Positions 19,802 to 29,333 are shown, numbered from the stretch's first letter. The stretch: 55,823 nucleotides of DNA from an uncultured Lachnospiraceae bacterium (GCA_902788555.1 CADAKQ010000016.1:1-55823); one strand, 5' to 3'. Made by a program: numbers and translations. Notes: generated from the letters alone by a model not told the origin.

Positions 19802-21304
19802 TTATAAACTATCTATAAATCTTTGGAAATATTTTCTTCCGTCTTCGGTAGACTTATATACTCCCGCGCACTCAAGTACCTTTGCAAACACCTTGCCTAT
19901 CTCATCCTGAACAATCTTATGGATATTGGATGCATTTACATTATCATAATTCTTCATCCACTCACTTGCCCACTCAGCATGCGAAGCAGTCTGCTCATCA
20001 GAGCTTAAATCACCGCCACTAAGTATGAGTTCTTCCAAACGAGCCATCTCACCCTTAAGTCTTGCAGGAAGCACTGCAAGTCCCATAACCTCTATAAGTC
20101 CGATATTTTCCTTCTTAATATGATGGTACTGCGGATGCGGATGATACTCGCCCATCGGATGCTCATCAGTAGTAATATTGTTACGAAGTACGAGGTCAAT
20201 CTCAAAAAGCTCTCCTCTCATACGTGCAATCGGTGTAATCGTATTGTGTGGAGTGCCGTCTGTCTCAGCAAAAATAAATGCCTCCTCATCAGTATAGCTT
20301 CTCCACTTACCTAAGATGTGGTCAGAAAGCTCCACGAGTCTTTCCGCGTCTTTTGCCTGAAGTCTTATAGTTGACAAAGGCCAGTTGATAATTCCTGCGT
20401 GTATATCCTCATAACCTGTAACTGTAAACTCCTTCTCATATGGAGCTCTTACCATAGGAAACTCATAATTACCGCCCTGGAAATGATCGTGGCTTAGGAT
20501 AGATCCGCCGACTATCGGAAGGTCAGCATTAGAGCCTGCCGTGTAATGCGGAAACTGTCCGACAAAGTCAAGCAGCTTCTTAAAGGTATCCTTATCAATC
20601 TTCATAGGAATATGCTTTTCGTTAAATATAATACAATGTTCATTATAATATACATAAGGTGAATACTGAAGATTGTACTTCTCACCGCCAAGCATAATAG
20701 GTATTATACGGTGATTCTGTCTGGCAGGATGTGAAAAATGTCCTGCGTAACCTTCATTTTCACGACAGAGGAGACAGCTTGGATAACCCGACTTCTTAGC
20801 CTGTCCTGCCTTAGCAATATCTCTCGGGTCCTTCTCCGGCTTGGAAAGATTGATTGTAATATCAAGATCCCCAAATTCGGTAGGTGACTGCCACTTCTCA
20901 TCCTTCTTAATTCTTTCAACTCTTATATAATTAGTGGCTCTTGAAAAATCATAATAATAATCGGTTGCTTCCTTTGGAGATTTCGCAAGATGCGTTGCAA
21001 ATTCTCTTCTTATCACCGAAGGTGCCGGTGTAAGAAGTCCCATAATCTTAGTATCATATAAATCCTTATAGGTTATGGTATCCTCAGACATAATTTTTTT
21101 CTCGAAAAGAACTGCCAGCATATCCTCAAGAATCTCAAAAAGCGGTCTGCCATCACTTTCAACCGAAGCTTCTATATATTCCTGTTCTTCAAATAATTCG
21201 AGCAGCTTGTTTCTTGTGTATATAATATCATCAGTATCAACAAGTCCCGCTTTTACACCATAATTCAAAAGCTCATCAATAAGTCTGCTTATCTTCTCAG
21301 TCAT
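19802..21304 (-). CDS. galT: Galactose-1-phosphate uridylyltransferase (type 2)
   Basis: Leloir pathway enzyme exchanging UMP between UDP-glucose and galactose-1-phosphate. The 500-aa length and motifs fit the Gram-positive GalT class 2 family (TIGR01239-like), not the shorter HPH-type enzyme of E. coli: VGGSILSHDHFQGGNYEFP holds the His cluster of the active site, and CLLCRENEGYAGH and HPARQNHRIIPI flank the nucleotide site. It is the last gene of the minus-strand galactan operon, 66 nt after the GH53 lipoprotein, with a GGGAGGAG RBS and a good terminator behind it. Confidence 0.96.
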   Translation of the reverse strand: MTEKISRLIDELLNYGVKAGLVDTDDIIYTRNKLLELFEEQEYIEASVESDGRPLFEILEDMLAVLFEKKIMSEDTITYKDLYDTKIMGLLTPAPSVIRREFATHLAKSPKEATDYYYDFSRATNYIRVERIKKDEKWQSPTEFGDLDITINLSKPEKDPRDIAKAGQAKKSGYPSCLLCRENEGYAGHFSHPARQNHRIIPIMLGGEKYNLQYSPYVYYNEHCIIFNEKHIPMKIDKDTFKKLLDFVGQFPHYTAGSNADLPIVGGSILSHDHFQGGNYEFPMVRAPYEKEFTVTGYEDIHAGIINWPLSTIRLQAKDAERLVELSDHILGKWRSYTDEEAFIFAETDGTPHNTITPIARMRGELFEIDLVLRNNITTDEHPMGEYHPHPQYHHIKKENIGLIEVMGLAVLPARLKGEMARLEELILSGGDLSSDEQTASHAEWASEWMKNYDNVNASNIHKIVQDEIGKVFAKVLECAGVYKSTEDGRKYFQRFIDSL

Positions 21305-21370
21305 TTTCCTACTCCTCCCTTATATTATGATAAACTCGTAGTAATAATATAAATATTTCAAAGTTATAAA

Positions 21371-23443
21371 CTACTTGGCATAAAGATAAAAATCATCCCA
21401 AGCACCCCAGCCTTTAGCTGCTGCCTTAACCTTAACGCCTATCGTAAGCTCGGTGCCATCCTCGGTTATAACTATATTATCTATCTCAGGATTATCCCAT
21501 TCCTGCCACTTGGTAACTCCGGTCTTTTGCTCAAGGCTCTCATCACCATACTCTGCGTAAAGCACAAAGCTTGCATCATCACCGCAATCGCCGCCTTCTA
21601 TATATGTTCCGAGAACATACTCTCCTGCGTCGAGTGTAACCGTCTGATATACCGTATATTCTATATCCTTTTCCGACCAGAAATGAAGACAATAAGCTCC
21701 GTCATGCACATTACTCGAATCATCCTTACGGCTTATGATATCTGAGTCAATAACCCACATACTCATATCCTCATCCTCAAAGCCGGGATTAAGCAGGAGA
21801 TTTTCCGCTAAAAATTTTACCGTAAATATGACCGGATATTCTTCTCCATCAACTTCAACCGTACCCTCTATGGCAACCTCTCCGGGTGTGGAAATATCTA
21901 CATTTGCAACACTATCTTCATCCCATATTATCGGTTTCTCAGATATCGTTCCATCATTATATCTTACATGTGCTGTCTCAGGTAAACCATAATATTCATT
22001 AACACCAACCACGATACCATCGGTTGTAACTGCCGATACCGAAAGCGGTGCAACTGCGCCTGTTCTGATATATTTATAAATCTTAGCAGAAGCAAGAGGG
22101 TGACCATAGAAATCGAATAATGCTTCATTATCCACTGCCGAACCGCCATAATACTCCGCCGCATCCTCATCATAATCTGATGCATAGCTTGATGCCCAGC
22201 CTGAGCCTTTTTCCTCCCATAGCTTCCTGTTGTACTCATAGACCTCATCAGGATAGTCCGCATCAGCATAAACACTCACAGGAATCCATGCAGGCTCCCA
22301 ATAGAATATACCTATACCCGCTTCACCGCAAAATGCCACGGCATTTGCAGCTTCTCTTATCGCATCGCACTGTCCCTGTACAGACACATCATAGTAAAAT
22401 GCATCTCCTGCCTTGCCCTCTGATTCGGTATTGCCCGAGCCGTCGCCATCCTCATATGTATAGATGTAAGAAGTCTCAACTATCATTACCTTCTTGCCAT
22501 ACTTATTGACGATAGTATTTAATATAGCTTTCATGCTTCCTACCTCACCATGCCAGTAAGGATAGTATGAGGAAGCAAATACATCATAGTCCACACCATA
22601 CTGCTCAAGGTATGGAGCATAAGCAGGATATGAACCCTTCTCAGGATTGGTAAAATGAATCGCTATAAGGATATCCTTGTCAAATTCTCTTACCGCTTCG
22701 CTGCCCGCCTTAAATAATGTACACATATCCTCCCATTCTGTCTCACCGCAGAAACCGGTCGTCGTCTCATTTCCAATCTGAACCATACCGACATCAACAC
22801 CGGCATCTCTAAGTTCATTTAAGGAATCCTCCGTATACATTTTTAAAGCAACCGCCTTTTCATCTACGGAAAAATCACTCCATGCCTTCGGAGCCTTCTG
22901 CTTGCTTGGATCAGCCCAAAAATCCGAATAATGAAAATCAATCAGCACACGCATGCCTGCATTGGTAGCCCATGTTCCTATTCTTTTGGCAGTTTCAATA
23001 TCATTGTTACCGCCACCGTAGGAATTACCATTCTCATCATAAGGGTCTACCCAGACTCTTATACGTGCATAATTTACACCACATTCATCATACAGGAAAT
23101 CAAAAAATCCCTGCTCGTCTAATTCATTTCCATTAAAATCATAATACTTTACACCACTGTCAAACTCAGCAGCAATCGAGGATAAATCTGCCCCGGTTAT
23201 AAAATCGTCCGACAGATTGTCAATCTTTTCAACAAATACATCTGCCTCTACAGATGTATCCTCAGAGGAAGTGCCCGTTGGCAGAGGGATTACCTCATTA
23301 TTGTCTGCATCGTCAGGGGATGCAACACTCTCAGTAGCAATTTCGGTTTCGCTATTATCTGATGCTTCCTTCTTACTGCAGCCTACAGCAGATAATGTAA
23401 GTGCGAAAACAAGAATTGCTGTCAATATTTTTTTTAATCTCAT
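21371..23443 (-). CDS. Extracellular endo-beta-1,4-galactanase (GH53) lipoprotein
   Basis: Cuts beta-1,4-galactan side chains of pectin (arabinogalactan I) at the cell surface. A 690-aa lipoprotein (lipobox LSAVGC, Cys22), acidic linker, GH53 barrel about 80-440 with acid/base Glu226 (MVQIGNET) and nucleophile Glu323 (VMIVETSY), a DFHYSDFWADP substrate loop, a bacterial Ig-like domain (about 465-545, STPGEVAIEGTVEVDG) and a C-terminal carbohydrate-binding-like sandwich (about 550-690, LLNPGFEDED...WDDFYLYAK) similar in layout to CBM61-linked GH53s. The ATG at 23443 is chosen: GGGAGA lies 10 nt upstream, whereas the longer frame would need a TTG overlapping that RBS. 27 nt after galK. Confidence 0.93.
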   Translation of the reverse strand: MRLKKILTAILVFALTLSAVGCSKKEASDNSETEIATESVASPDDADNNEVIPLPTGTSSEDTSVEADVFVEKIDNLSDDFITGADLSSIAAEFDSGVKYYDFNGNELDEQGFFDFLYDECGVNYARIRVWVDPYDENGNSYGGGNNDIETAKRIGTWATNAGMRVLIDFHYSDFWADPSKQKAPKAWSDFSVDEKAVALKMYTEDSLNELRDAGVDVGMVQIGNETTTGFCGETEWEDMCTLFKAGSEAVREFDKDILIAIHFTNPEKGSYPAYAPYLEQYGVDYDVFASSYYPYWHGEVGSMKAILNTIVNKYGKKVMIVETSYIYTYEDGDGSGNTESEGKAGDAFYYDVSVQGQCDAIREAANAVAFCGEAGIGIFYWEPAWIPVSVYADADYPDEVYEYNRKLWEEKGSGWASSYASDYDEDAAEYYGGSAVDNEALFDFYGHPLASAKIYKYIRTGAVAPLSVSAVTTDGIVVGVNEYYGLPETAHVRYNDGTISEKPIIWDEDSVANVDISTPGEVAIEGTVEVDGEEYPVIFTVKFLAENLLLNPGFEDEDMSMWVIDSDIISRKDDSSNVHDGAYCLHFWSEKDIEYTVYQTVTLDAGEYVLGTYIEGGDCGDDASFVLYAEYGDESLEQKTGVTKWQEWDNPEIDNIVITEDGTELTIGVKVKAAAKGWGAWDDFYLYAK

Positions 23444-23470
23444 AATTTCCAAATCTCCCAATGAGTATAT

Positions 23471-24763
23471 TTATGCCACCTTAATACCGCCGTACTTTCT
23501 TATCATAAGTACATTACATGAGCCTTCTCCGAACAAATCATCCATAGCCTTTTTGTACTGCTCAACGACATCATTTTTAACAAATGCCTGAATGGTTCCT
23601 GCAAAGCCGCCGCCATGTACTCTGGCAACGCCCTTATCACCGAGCACAAGCTCGCTTAAACAAAGACCTACAGATACATTCTGATGTTCAACATCATGAT
23701 TGGTATATACATTCTGAAGATACTTATACGAAGAATCTCCTGATGACTTAAAGAGTCTTAAGAATTCTTCAAAATCATTATCCTTCAATGCTTTAGCTTC
23801 AAGCACTGCACGCTCATTCTCCTCTGCAAAATGAAGCGCACGAAGTGCTGCTCTGTCGCCATAAGCTTCTCTAATCTTATTTATACCTGCAATAAGCTCC
23901 TTCTTATCCACATCGCGAAGGAACTCCTTACCGAAGCAGGAAGCCGCATTCTTCATCTCAACAGGTACTGCCGCATAATCCGGTGTAAGGTCTGCATGTG
24001 AGCCCTTTGTATCAGTTATACATAAGCTGTAACCTACCTTGCTTAAGTCGAATTCAACTCTGTCTATAACAGGCTCCTCCGGATTCTTAAAATCTATCTG
24101 GCATAGAGAACCTACCGAGCAAGCCATCTGATCCATAAGTCCGCACGGCTTACCGAAATATACATTTTCCGCATACTGTCCAAGCTTAGCTATCTCAACC
24201 GCATCTATCTTCATATCGTTGTAAAGTCCCGAAAGAATTGTTCCGATTATTGTCTCAAATGCAGCAGATGAAGAAAGTCCGGAACCGCTTAAGACATCAC
24301 TTGTTATATAGGCATCAAAGCCGCCTATATTATAGCCTGCATTCTTTACGCCATAGATTACACCCTTGATAAGAGCTACAGTTGTTCCTTCCTCGCTGTC
24401 AAGTTTTTCAATATTATTAAGAGGTATGGTGAGCATATCATATCCCTTGGATAACACTCTTACTGTATCGTTGTTTGCATTTCCGACTATCGCTATAGCA
24501 TCATCATTGATTGAAGCCGCAAGTACATTTCCATGCTGATGGTCTGTGTGGTTTCCGCCTATCTCGCTTCTGCCTGGTGCACTGTAAATCTCCACATCTT
24601 TTTCAGTATCGCCATCCGCAAATATACGTGCGTACTCAGAAAGCGCCTCCACATATCTTTCTCTTTGATATGAAAGCTTTGATACATCTACATATATATC
24701 CTTGATTTTTTCGTCTAATTTTCCCTCTTTTATATCAAGGGAAAGTGCTGAAATCTTATTCAT
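23471..24763 (-). CDS. galK: Galactokinase
   Basis: Phosphorylates alpha-D-galactose to galactose-1-phosphate, first Leloir step. A 430-aa GHMP kinase: galactokinase signature GRSEIGGNHTDHQHG at 64-78 (the usual GExxD variant becomes GGNHTD), GHMP ATP loop SGSGLSSSAAFE, and a C-terminal GGGFAGT loop (HGGGFAGTIQAF). About 30-40 residues longer than E. coli GalK because of an N-terminal helix extension, common in Clostridia. RBS AGAAAGGG. Sits between galE (87 nt) and the GH53 lipoprotein (27 nt). Confidence 0.96.
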   Translation of the reverse strand: MNKISALSLDIKEGKLDEKIKDIYVDVSKLSYQRERYVEALSEYARIFADGDTEKDVEIYSAPGRSEIGGNHTDHQHGNVLAASINDDAIAIVGNANNDTVRVLSKGYDMLTIPLNNIEKLDSEEGTTVALIKGVIYGVKNAGYNIGGFDAYITSDVLSGSGLSSSAAFETIIGTILSGLYNDMKIDAVEIAKLGQYAENVYFGKPCGLMDQMACSVGSLCQIDFKNPEEPVIDRVEFDLSKVGYSLCITDTKGSHADLTPDYAAVPVEMKNAASCFGKEFLRDVDKKELIAGINKIREAYGDRAALRALHFAEENERAVLEAKALKDNDFEEFLRLFKSSGDSSYKYLQNVYTNHDVEHQNVSVGLCLSELVLGDKGVARVHGGGFAGTIQAFVKNDVVEQYKKAMDDLFGEGSCNVLMIRKYGGIKVA

Positions 24764-24850
24764 ACTTAAAGCCCTTTCTAAACCTACTTACTTTATCTTA
24801 TTTAATCATCTATCCATCCCGTTATCTTCTGACTGATTATTCTTATATAC

Positions 24851-25873
24851 CTATTCTACTGTATTGTATCCATCCGGATTCATGCTCTGCCACTTCCAGG
24901 AAGAAGCACACATTTCATCTATGCCGTACTCCGCTTTCCAGCCGAGCTCCTTAAGCGCAAGACTTGCATCCGAATAACATACCGGCACATCGCCTGCTCG
25001 TCTTGGCTTTATAACATAAGGTATCTCATGTCCGCACGCCTTACCGAAAGCCTTAACCACATCAAGCACGCTCTGACCGTTTCCTGTTCCGAGATTATAT
25101 ACCTTAACTCCCGGATTATCCTTTATCTTATTAATTGCAGCCACATGTCCTCTCGCCAGGTCAACTACGTGAATATAGTCTCTGATACAGGTTCCGTCAG
25201 GGGTATCATAATCGTCTCCGAATACTCCGAGCACCTCTCTTTTTCCGATTGCAACCTGAGCCACATATGGCACAAGATTATTCGGAATGCCCTTAGGGTC
25301 TTCACCTATAAGTCCGCTCTCATGTGCACCTATCGGATTAAAGTAACGAAGAAGTATCACATTCCAATCCTTGTCTGCCGTATGAAAATCCGTAAGAATC
25401 TGCTCTATCATATGCTTTGTCCAGCCGTAAGGATTGGTACATATCCCCTTCGGACACTCTTCTGTAATAGGTATAAATGCAGGGTCTCCGTAAACCGTGG
25501 CAGATGAAGAAAAGATTATATTTTTAACACCATGCTTTCTAAGTGCATCACATAGAGTAAGAGTTCCGCCTATGTTATTCTGATAGTATTCAAGCGGCTT
25601 CTCAACCGACTCACCTACAGCCTTAAGTCCTGCAAAATGAATAACACAATCTATTTTATTCTCATCCAAAACCTTATTCATAGCAACCGAATCACAGATA
25701 TCCGCCTCATAGAATTTGACCTTCTTGCCGGTAATCTGCTCTACCCTCTCAATAGCCTTAGGACTTGAATTATACAGATTATCAACGACGACAACCTCAT
25801 ATCCTTCATTTAATAATTCCACGCAGGTATGACTTCCGATATAGCCTGCTCCTCCTGTAACCAAAATTGTCAT
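24851..25873 (-). CDS. galE: UDP-glucose 4-epimerase
   Basis: Interconverts UDP-galactose and UDP-glucose, closing the Leloir pathway and supplying UDP-Gal for surface glycans. A 340-aa extended short-chain dehydrogenase with the Rossmann motif TGGAGYIGSHT (residues 6-16), the SSSATVYG catalytic Ser/Thr region and YGWTKHM (YxxxK). The fold and length are standard for GalE. RBS GAGGAGG is strong. A 120-nt gap separates it from the upstream GGDEF gene; I see no clear promoter or terminator there, so read-through is likely. Confidence 0.97.
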   Translation of the reverse strand: MTILVTGGAGYIGSHTCVELLNEGYEVVVVDNLYNSSPKAIERVEQITGKKVKFYEADICDSVAMNKVLDENKIDCVIHFAGLKAVGESVEKPLEYYQNNIGGTLTLCDALRKHGVKNIIFSSSATVYGDPAFIPITEECPKGICTNPYGWTKHMIEQILTDFHTADKDWNVILLRYFNPIGAHESGLIGEDPKGIPNNLVPYVAQVAIGKREVLGVFGDDYDTPDGTCIRDYIHVVDLARGHVAAINKIKDNPGVKVYNLGTGNGQSVLDVVKAFGKACGHEIPYVIKPRRAGDVPVCYSDASLALKELGWKAEYGIDEMCASSWKWQSMNPDGYNTVE

Positions 25874-25993
25874 TTTATTATCCTCCTCTTTCTTACGATT
25901 TATTGATATTCCCTATAAAGCATTCTGTAAACCAAAATACCTTTTCATCCTATCTTTCGGGTTATCCTTTTTCTGTGTTTAAATTATTATGCG

Positions 25994-27925
25994 TTATACC
26001 CGATTCATCTTTCTTGCCACCTTGTTCCGGTACATGATATCATCGGCTCTTTGAACAAGTACATCCAAAGAATTATCTTCATCAGGTTTACCGATTACAT
26101 ATCCCGTGCTTGCCGTAAGTGTAACCGGAAGCCGTTCTCTCTTACTTATATCCTCAAGGCGCTTATCAAGTGATGCCAGTCTGCTTTCTATATCCTCCTT
26201 GGAAATAAATTTATCCAATACAAGAAATTCATCACCACCAAGTCTGAAGCAAAGTCCATCCTCTGTCGCTATCGCCATCGAAAGTCTGGCCACGGTTTTT
26301 ATCGCATAGTCGCCTACCTCGTGGCCGTAATTATCATTAATAAATTTCAATCTGTCCAAATCTATGTACACAACTGCGATGTCTTCGCCATTGTTAAATA
26401 ATTTTCTGTAGAAGTTCTCTGCATACTCCGTATATCCGAGTCTGTTATAAAGGCCTGTCATGGAATCATGGTTGTAAAGTGCTGAAAGTGCACTGTTTAA
26501 ATTGGCAAGCTTGCTTCTGAAGAAAAGCTGTTCCATACCACTTGTAAGCGAATTCATTATACCAAATAAGAACTGCTGCTCCATAAGATATATTGCATTT
26601 TTAATTGCAAAATAACCTATACATTTCTCTCTGAAATGAAGAGGTAAAAACAGGAAATTCTGCCCCTTTTCCTCAGTATCGAAAAGAGGAAAAAGACCGT
26701 TTATAACACGGCTTTCTCCTGCAAGTCTTTCGGCTCTCTCATCACCGTAAGCAAGAGCAAGCATCATATCCTCAGGATATCCGTTCACTAAAAATTCCGA
26801 TTCAATATTTGCAACCTTCTTTGCTTTATCAACGTCAGCCTCAACTTGGTCGAGTCCTATCAAACGCCTGTCAACCACCTGATACATCGCATCACATCTG
26901 AATGCGGGTATGCTCTCCGGTATACAGGCAATCATTTCCTCTATCGTATTGACATGTGCAAGTCTTGAATCAAGGGCAAGCTTACAACCTTCAAAATAGC
27001 CCTGTTCGATATTCCAAAGCATATTCCACTTCATCTGCTGTCTTGGATCCACTTCAATATCCGACTCGCACCCGCAGCTTTCCCAAAATATAGGCTTAGC
27101 CTTCGTATGTCTGTAACTTTCCGGCTCCTTACCATTCCATATATCCAAAAACATATTTATACATTCATAACCTGCATCCTCACGTACATAGCTCATAGTC
27201 GATATTCTCGGAGTATAATATCTTGACTTGTCTAAATCATCGAAACCGGTAATGATAAAATCGCAAGGTGCAGTAAGTCCCTTCTTTTCCGCTTCCGCCA
27301 AAACTCCTACAGCAATATTGTCATTTGCGCACACAACTGCATCAGGCATTTTCCCTTTTTTACCATATAATTCTATAAATCCAAAAGCGCCGGTATTATA
27401 ATCAAAATCGTCGCTATAAAACTCACACGCGCTATCAGGCAATTCTTTCTCTTTTATATAATCACGAATTGCCCTCTCCCTTTCCTTACTTTCAAAATTA
27501 TCCTCCGGTCCAAGTATAAACCAAAAGGTTCTGCTGCCATGGTGCTCATAGAGATGCTCAACTATACTTCTCATCGCCGCATAATTATCTATGCCGACAG
27601 AATAAAATCCGTCATAGCGATTATTTATAACTATACCGGGCACACCGGATTCGCGAATTTTTTGCAAGACCTCTTGTCTTACATCGTCATCAATGGTATT
27701 GTTCAGGTCTATAACCACACCATCAAAATCCTTATAATCAGGCAAATTAAATATATTATATTCGCCCTTATTATACTTTCTGTCACTGCTCCAGTTTGCC
27801 GAACTGTTGAATATGTAGAGACTTATATCCTCATCCGTTTCCTTTATCCTTTGCAGCATGCCTGAAGGCCATGCATAGGTAAAGTATCTCATCCAGCTTT
27901 CCATAACAACCGCAACTTTTTTCAT
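25994..27925 (-). CDS. LacI-type sugar-sensor domain fused to GGDEF diguanylate cyclase
   Basis: A 643-aa protein. Residues 1-290 resemble the periplasmic-binding-like ligand domain of LacI/GalR regulators (VAVVMESWMRYF, FDGVVIDL, DAVVCANDNIAVGVLAEAEKKG, DFIITGFDDLDKSRYYTPRISTM) but there is no HTH, no signal peptide and no transmembrane helix. A GAF-like middle (about 300-475) leads to GGDEF (about 490-643): IDLDRLKFINDNYGH carries the metal Asp and GGDEF is intact at 563-567, so c-di-GMP synthesis is expected. The RxxD inhibition site is absent (ATED there). Starts 10 nt after the cytoplasmic GH53 with an AAGGAGA RBS, so it is cotranscribed with galactan genes. Ligand is inferred, not shown. 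Confidence 0.87.
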   Translation of the reverse strand: MKKVAVVMESWMRYFTYAWPSGMLQRIKETDEDISLYIFNSSANWSSDRKYNKGEYNIFNLPDYKDFDGVVIDLNNTIDDDVRQEVLQKIRESGVPGIVINNRYDGFYSVGIDNYAAMRSIVEHLYEHHGSRTFWFILGPEDNFESKERERAIRDYIKEKELPDSACEFYSDDFDYNTGAFGFIELYGKKGKMPDAVVCANDNIAVGVLAEAEKKGLTAPCDFIITGFDDLDKSRYYTPRISTMSYVREDAGYECINMFLDIWNGKEPESYRHTKAKPIFWESCGCESDIEVDPRQQMKWNMLWNIEQGYFEGCKLALDSRLAHVNTIEEMIACIPESIPAFRCDAMYQVVDRRLIGLDQVEADVDKAKKVANIESEFLVNGYPEDMMLALAYGDERAERLAGESRVINGLFPLFDTEEKGQNFLFLPLHFREKCIGYFAIKNAIYLMEQQFLFGIMNSLTSGMEQLFFRSKLANLNSALSALYNHDSMTGLYNRLGYTEYAENFYRKLFNNGEDIAVVYIDLDRLKFINDNYGHEVGDYAIKTVARLSMAIATEDGLCFRLGGDEFLVLDKFISKEDIESRLASLDKRLEDISKRERLPVTLTASTGYVIGKPDEDNSLDVLVQRADDIMYRNKVARKMNRV

Positions 27926-27935
27926 TACAATCTCC

Positions 27936-29036
27936 TTAAAAATCTCTTATGGTAGAAAGTGCCGGTAATGCGTTTCCATCGTAGTCAAACAGTGCCTGAT
28001 TCGCCCATTCGTTTCCTCCCGGACCTTTCTCACCGGTAAACTCAAGTGCCGCCTCTGTAGCCCAGCCACAGCCCGGTACCGGTATCCAGCCCGGCTCCCA
28101 ATAGAAGAATCCAAGACCTCCGTCCACAGCCTTTATACGATTCATAACATCCAGCATAAAGTCAGCCTGTCCCTGCTTGGTCATAGGATATGTAAGCTTT
28201 TCAAGAAGCTCTTCTCTTGTCGCCATACCCTTAAGCTCATCCGCTGGTCTACCCTCATAGCTTCGGTAGTCCTCCATGCTAAAGCCCATGGAAACCTCAG
28301 CAACTACTATTTTTTTACCATATCTTTTTGCCATATCCTGCATATTAAATGAAAGCTCATCCAAAGTACCATGCCAGAACGGATAATAAGAAAGTCCGAT
28401 TATGTCAAAATCTTCTCCACGCTTGACAAAATTATCAAACCATTCCACATACATTTCATTTAATCCACCATTATCTAAGTGTATCATAATCGGTACGTTT
28501 TTATCAATAGCTCTTACCGCTCTAATTCCTGCATTTATAAATAATGCAATCTCATCAAAATTAGGCTTTAAACCATATGGCCATAAAAGTCCGTTAGTAA
28601 TTTCATTTCCGACCTGAACCATAGTAGGCGGAACTCCCTCATCATGCAGTCTTTTCATGGTTTCAAGAGTGAAATCATATACGGCTTCTTCAAGCTCCTT
28701 TACATTCATTCCCTTCCACGCCTTAGGGATTATCTGTTTTCCCGGGTCAGCCCAGAAATCACTGTAATGCAAATCGAGAAGTATCCCCATATCATGCGCC
28801 TTGGCACGTTTTGAAAGCTCTATGGTTTTATCTATATCATTGGTACCTGCTCCGTATGGATTACCATTTTCATCATAAGGATCATTCCAAAGTCTTAATC
28901 GCACATAATTTGTACCATAACTCTTAAGAATGTCAAGCAAGTCCCCTTCTTTTCCGTTATCATAATATCTTGCCCCACACTCTTCCTCTTCGATAAGTGT
29001 GGATACATCCATTCCCTTTATAAAGTTTTCCGTCAT
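27936..29036 (-). CDS. Cytoplasmic GH53 endo-beta-1,4-galactanase-like enzyme
   Basis: A 366-aa GH53 barrel without signal peptide or accessory domain, so it should act inside the cell on imported galacto-oligosaccharides. Acid/base Glu145 (MVQVGNEIT), nucleophile Glu247 (IVVAEVSM), DLHYSDFWADP and LSYYPFWHG substrate loops are all present, so it is probably active. The ATG at 29036 is preceded by AGGAGA at 7 nt; a longer in-frame extension upstream is only the translated hairpin DNA. It is clearly related to, but not identical with, the exported GH53 in this locus. 84 nt after the zinc-ribbon gene, 10 nt before the GGDEF gene. Confidence 0.9.
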   Translation of the reverse strand: MTENFIKGMDVSTLIEEEECGARYYDNGKEGDLLDILKSYGTNYVRLRLWNDPYDENGNPYGAGTNDIDKTIELSKRAKAHDMGILLDLHYSDFWADPGKQIIPKAWKGMNVKELEEAVYDFTLETMKRLHDEGVPPTMVQVGNEITNGLLWPYGLKPNFDEIALFINAGIRAVRAIDKNVPIMIHLDNGGLNEMYVEWFDNFVKRGEDFDIIGLSYYPFWHGTLDELSFNMQDMAKRYGKKIVVAEVSMGFSMEDYRSYEGRPADELKGMATREELLEKLTYPMTKQGQADFMLDVMNRIKAVDGGLGFFYWEPGWIPVPGCGWATEAALEFTGEKGPGGNEWANQALFDYDGNALPALSTIRDF

Positions 29037-29081
29037 ATCCGCTCTCCTTATATATATTACCTCGCATGCCTGCTTCGCAAA

Positions 29082-29111
29082 GAGCTCCGGCAGACCGCCC
29101 TGCCGAAGCTC
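29082..29111 (-). promoter_or_regulatory. GC-rich intercistronic stem-loop
   Basis: A 12-bp stem (29082-29093 with 29100-29111, one G-T) with a 6-nt loop lies 10 nt after the zinc-ribbon gene. Only three T follow, so it is not a clear terminator; it may slow decay of the upstream mRNA or partly attenuate transcription into the cytoplasmic GH53 and GGDEF genes. Confidence 0.7.
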
Positions 29112-29120
29112 CACATTATA

Positions 29121-29333
29121 CTAATCAAAATCTGTTATACGGTCATACATAACCTTGTAACGAAAACGTATCATTTCATTTTTTTCAAGTACATCCTTTT
29201 CGTTTCCTACATACTGACAGCGGATGCAGTAATACTCATCCTTGTCCTTGTCGTAGAACATATCTATGTCCAAATCCCTTAAAAAACAGGACGGACATCT
29301 ATAGTTTAATTTGCCTTTTCCACCTTGAGCCAT
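29121..29333 (-). CDS. 70-aa zinc-ribbon protein overlapping the sugar-enzyme gene
   Basis: Small protein with CPSC (residues 14-17) and CIRC (36-39) knuckles, the spacing of a zinc ribbon, and a charged C-terminal tail (RFRYKVMYDRITDFD). Its ATG lies inside the last codons of the 613-aa gene (28-nt overlap in another frame) and an excellent RBS, AAGGAGGT, sits 9 nt upstream, so it is translated and very likely coupled. No signal peptide. I do not recognise a family with known function. Its position suggests a cytosolic partner or regulator for the galactan enzymes, but that is inference. Confidence 0.8.
   Translation of the reverse strand: MAQGGKGKLNYRCPSCFLRDLDIDMFYDKDKDEYYCIRCQYVGNEKDVLEKNEMIRFRYKVMYDRITDFD

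Noticed and set aside
29037-29114. A 26-codon extension of the cytoplasmic GH53.
   Set aside because: It is a translated GC-rich hairpin; the ATG at 29036 has a proper RBS and begins the GH53 fold.
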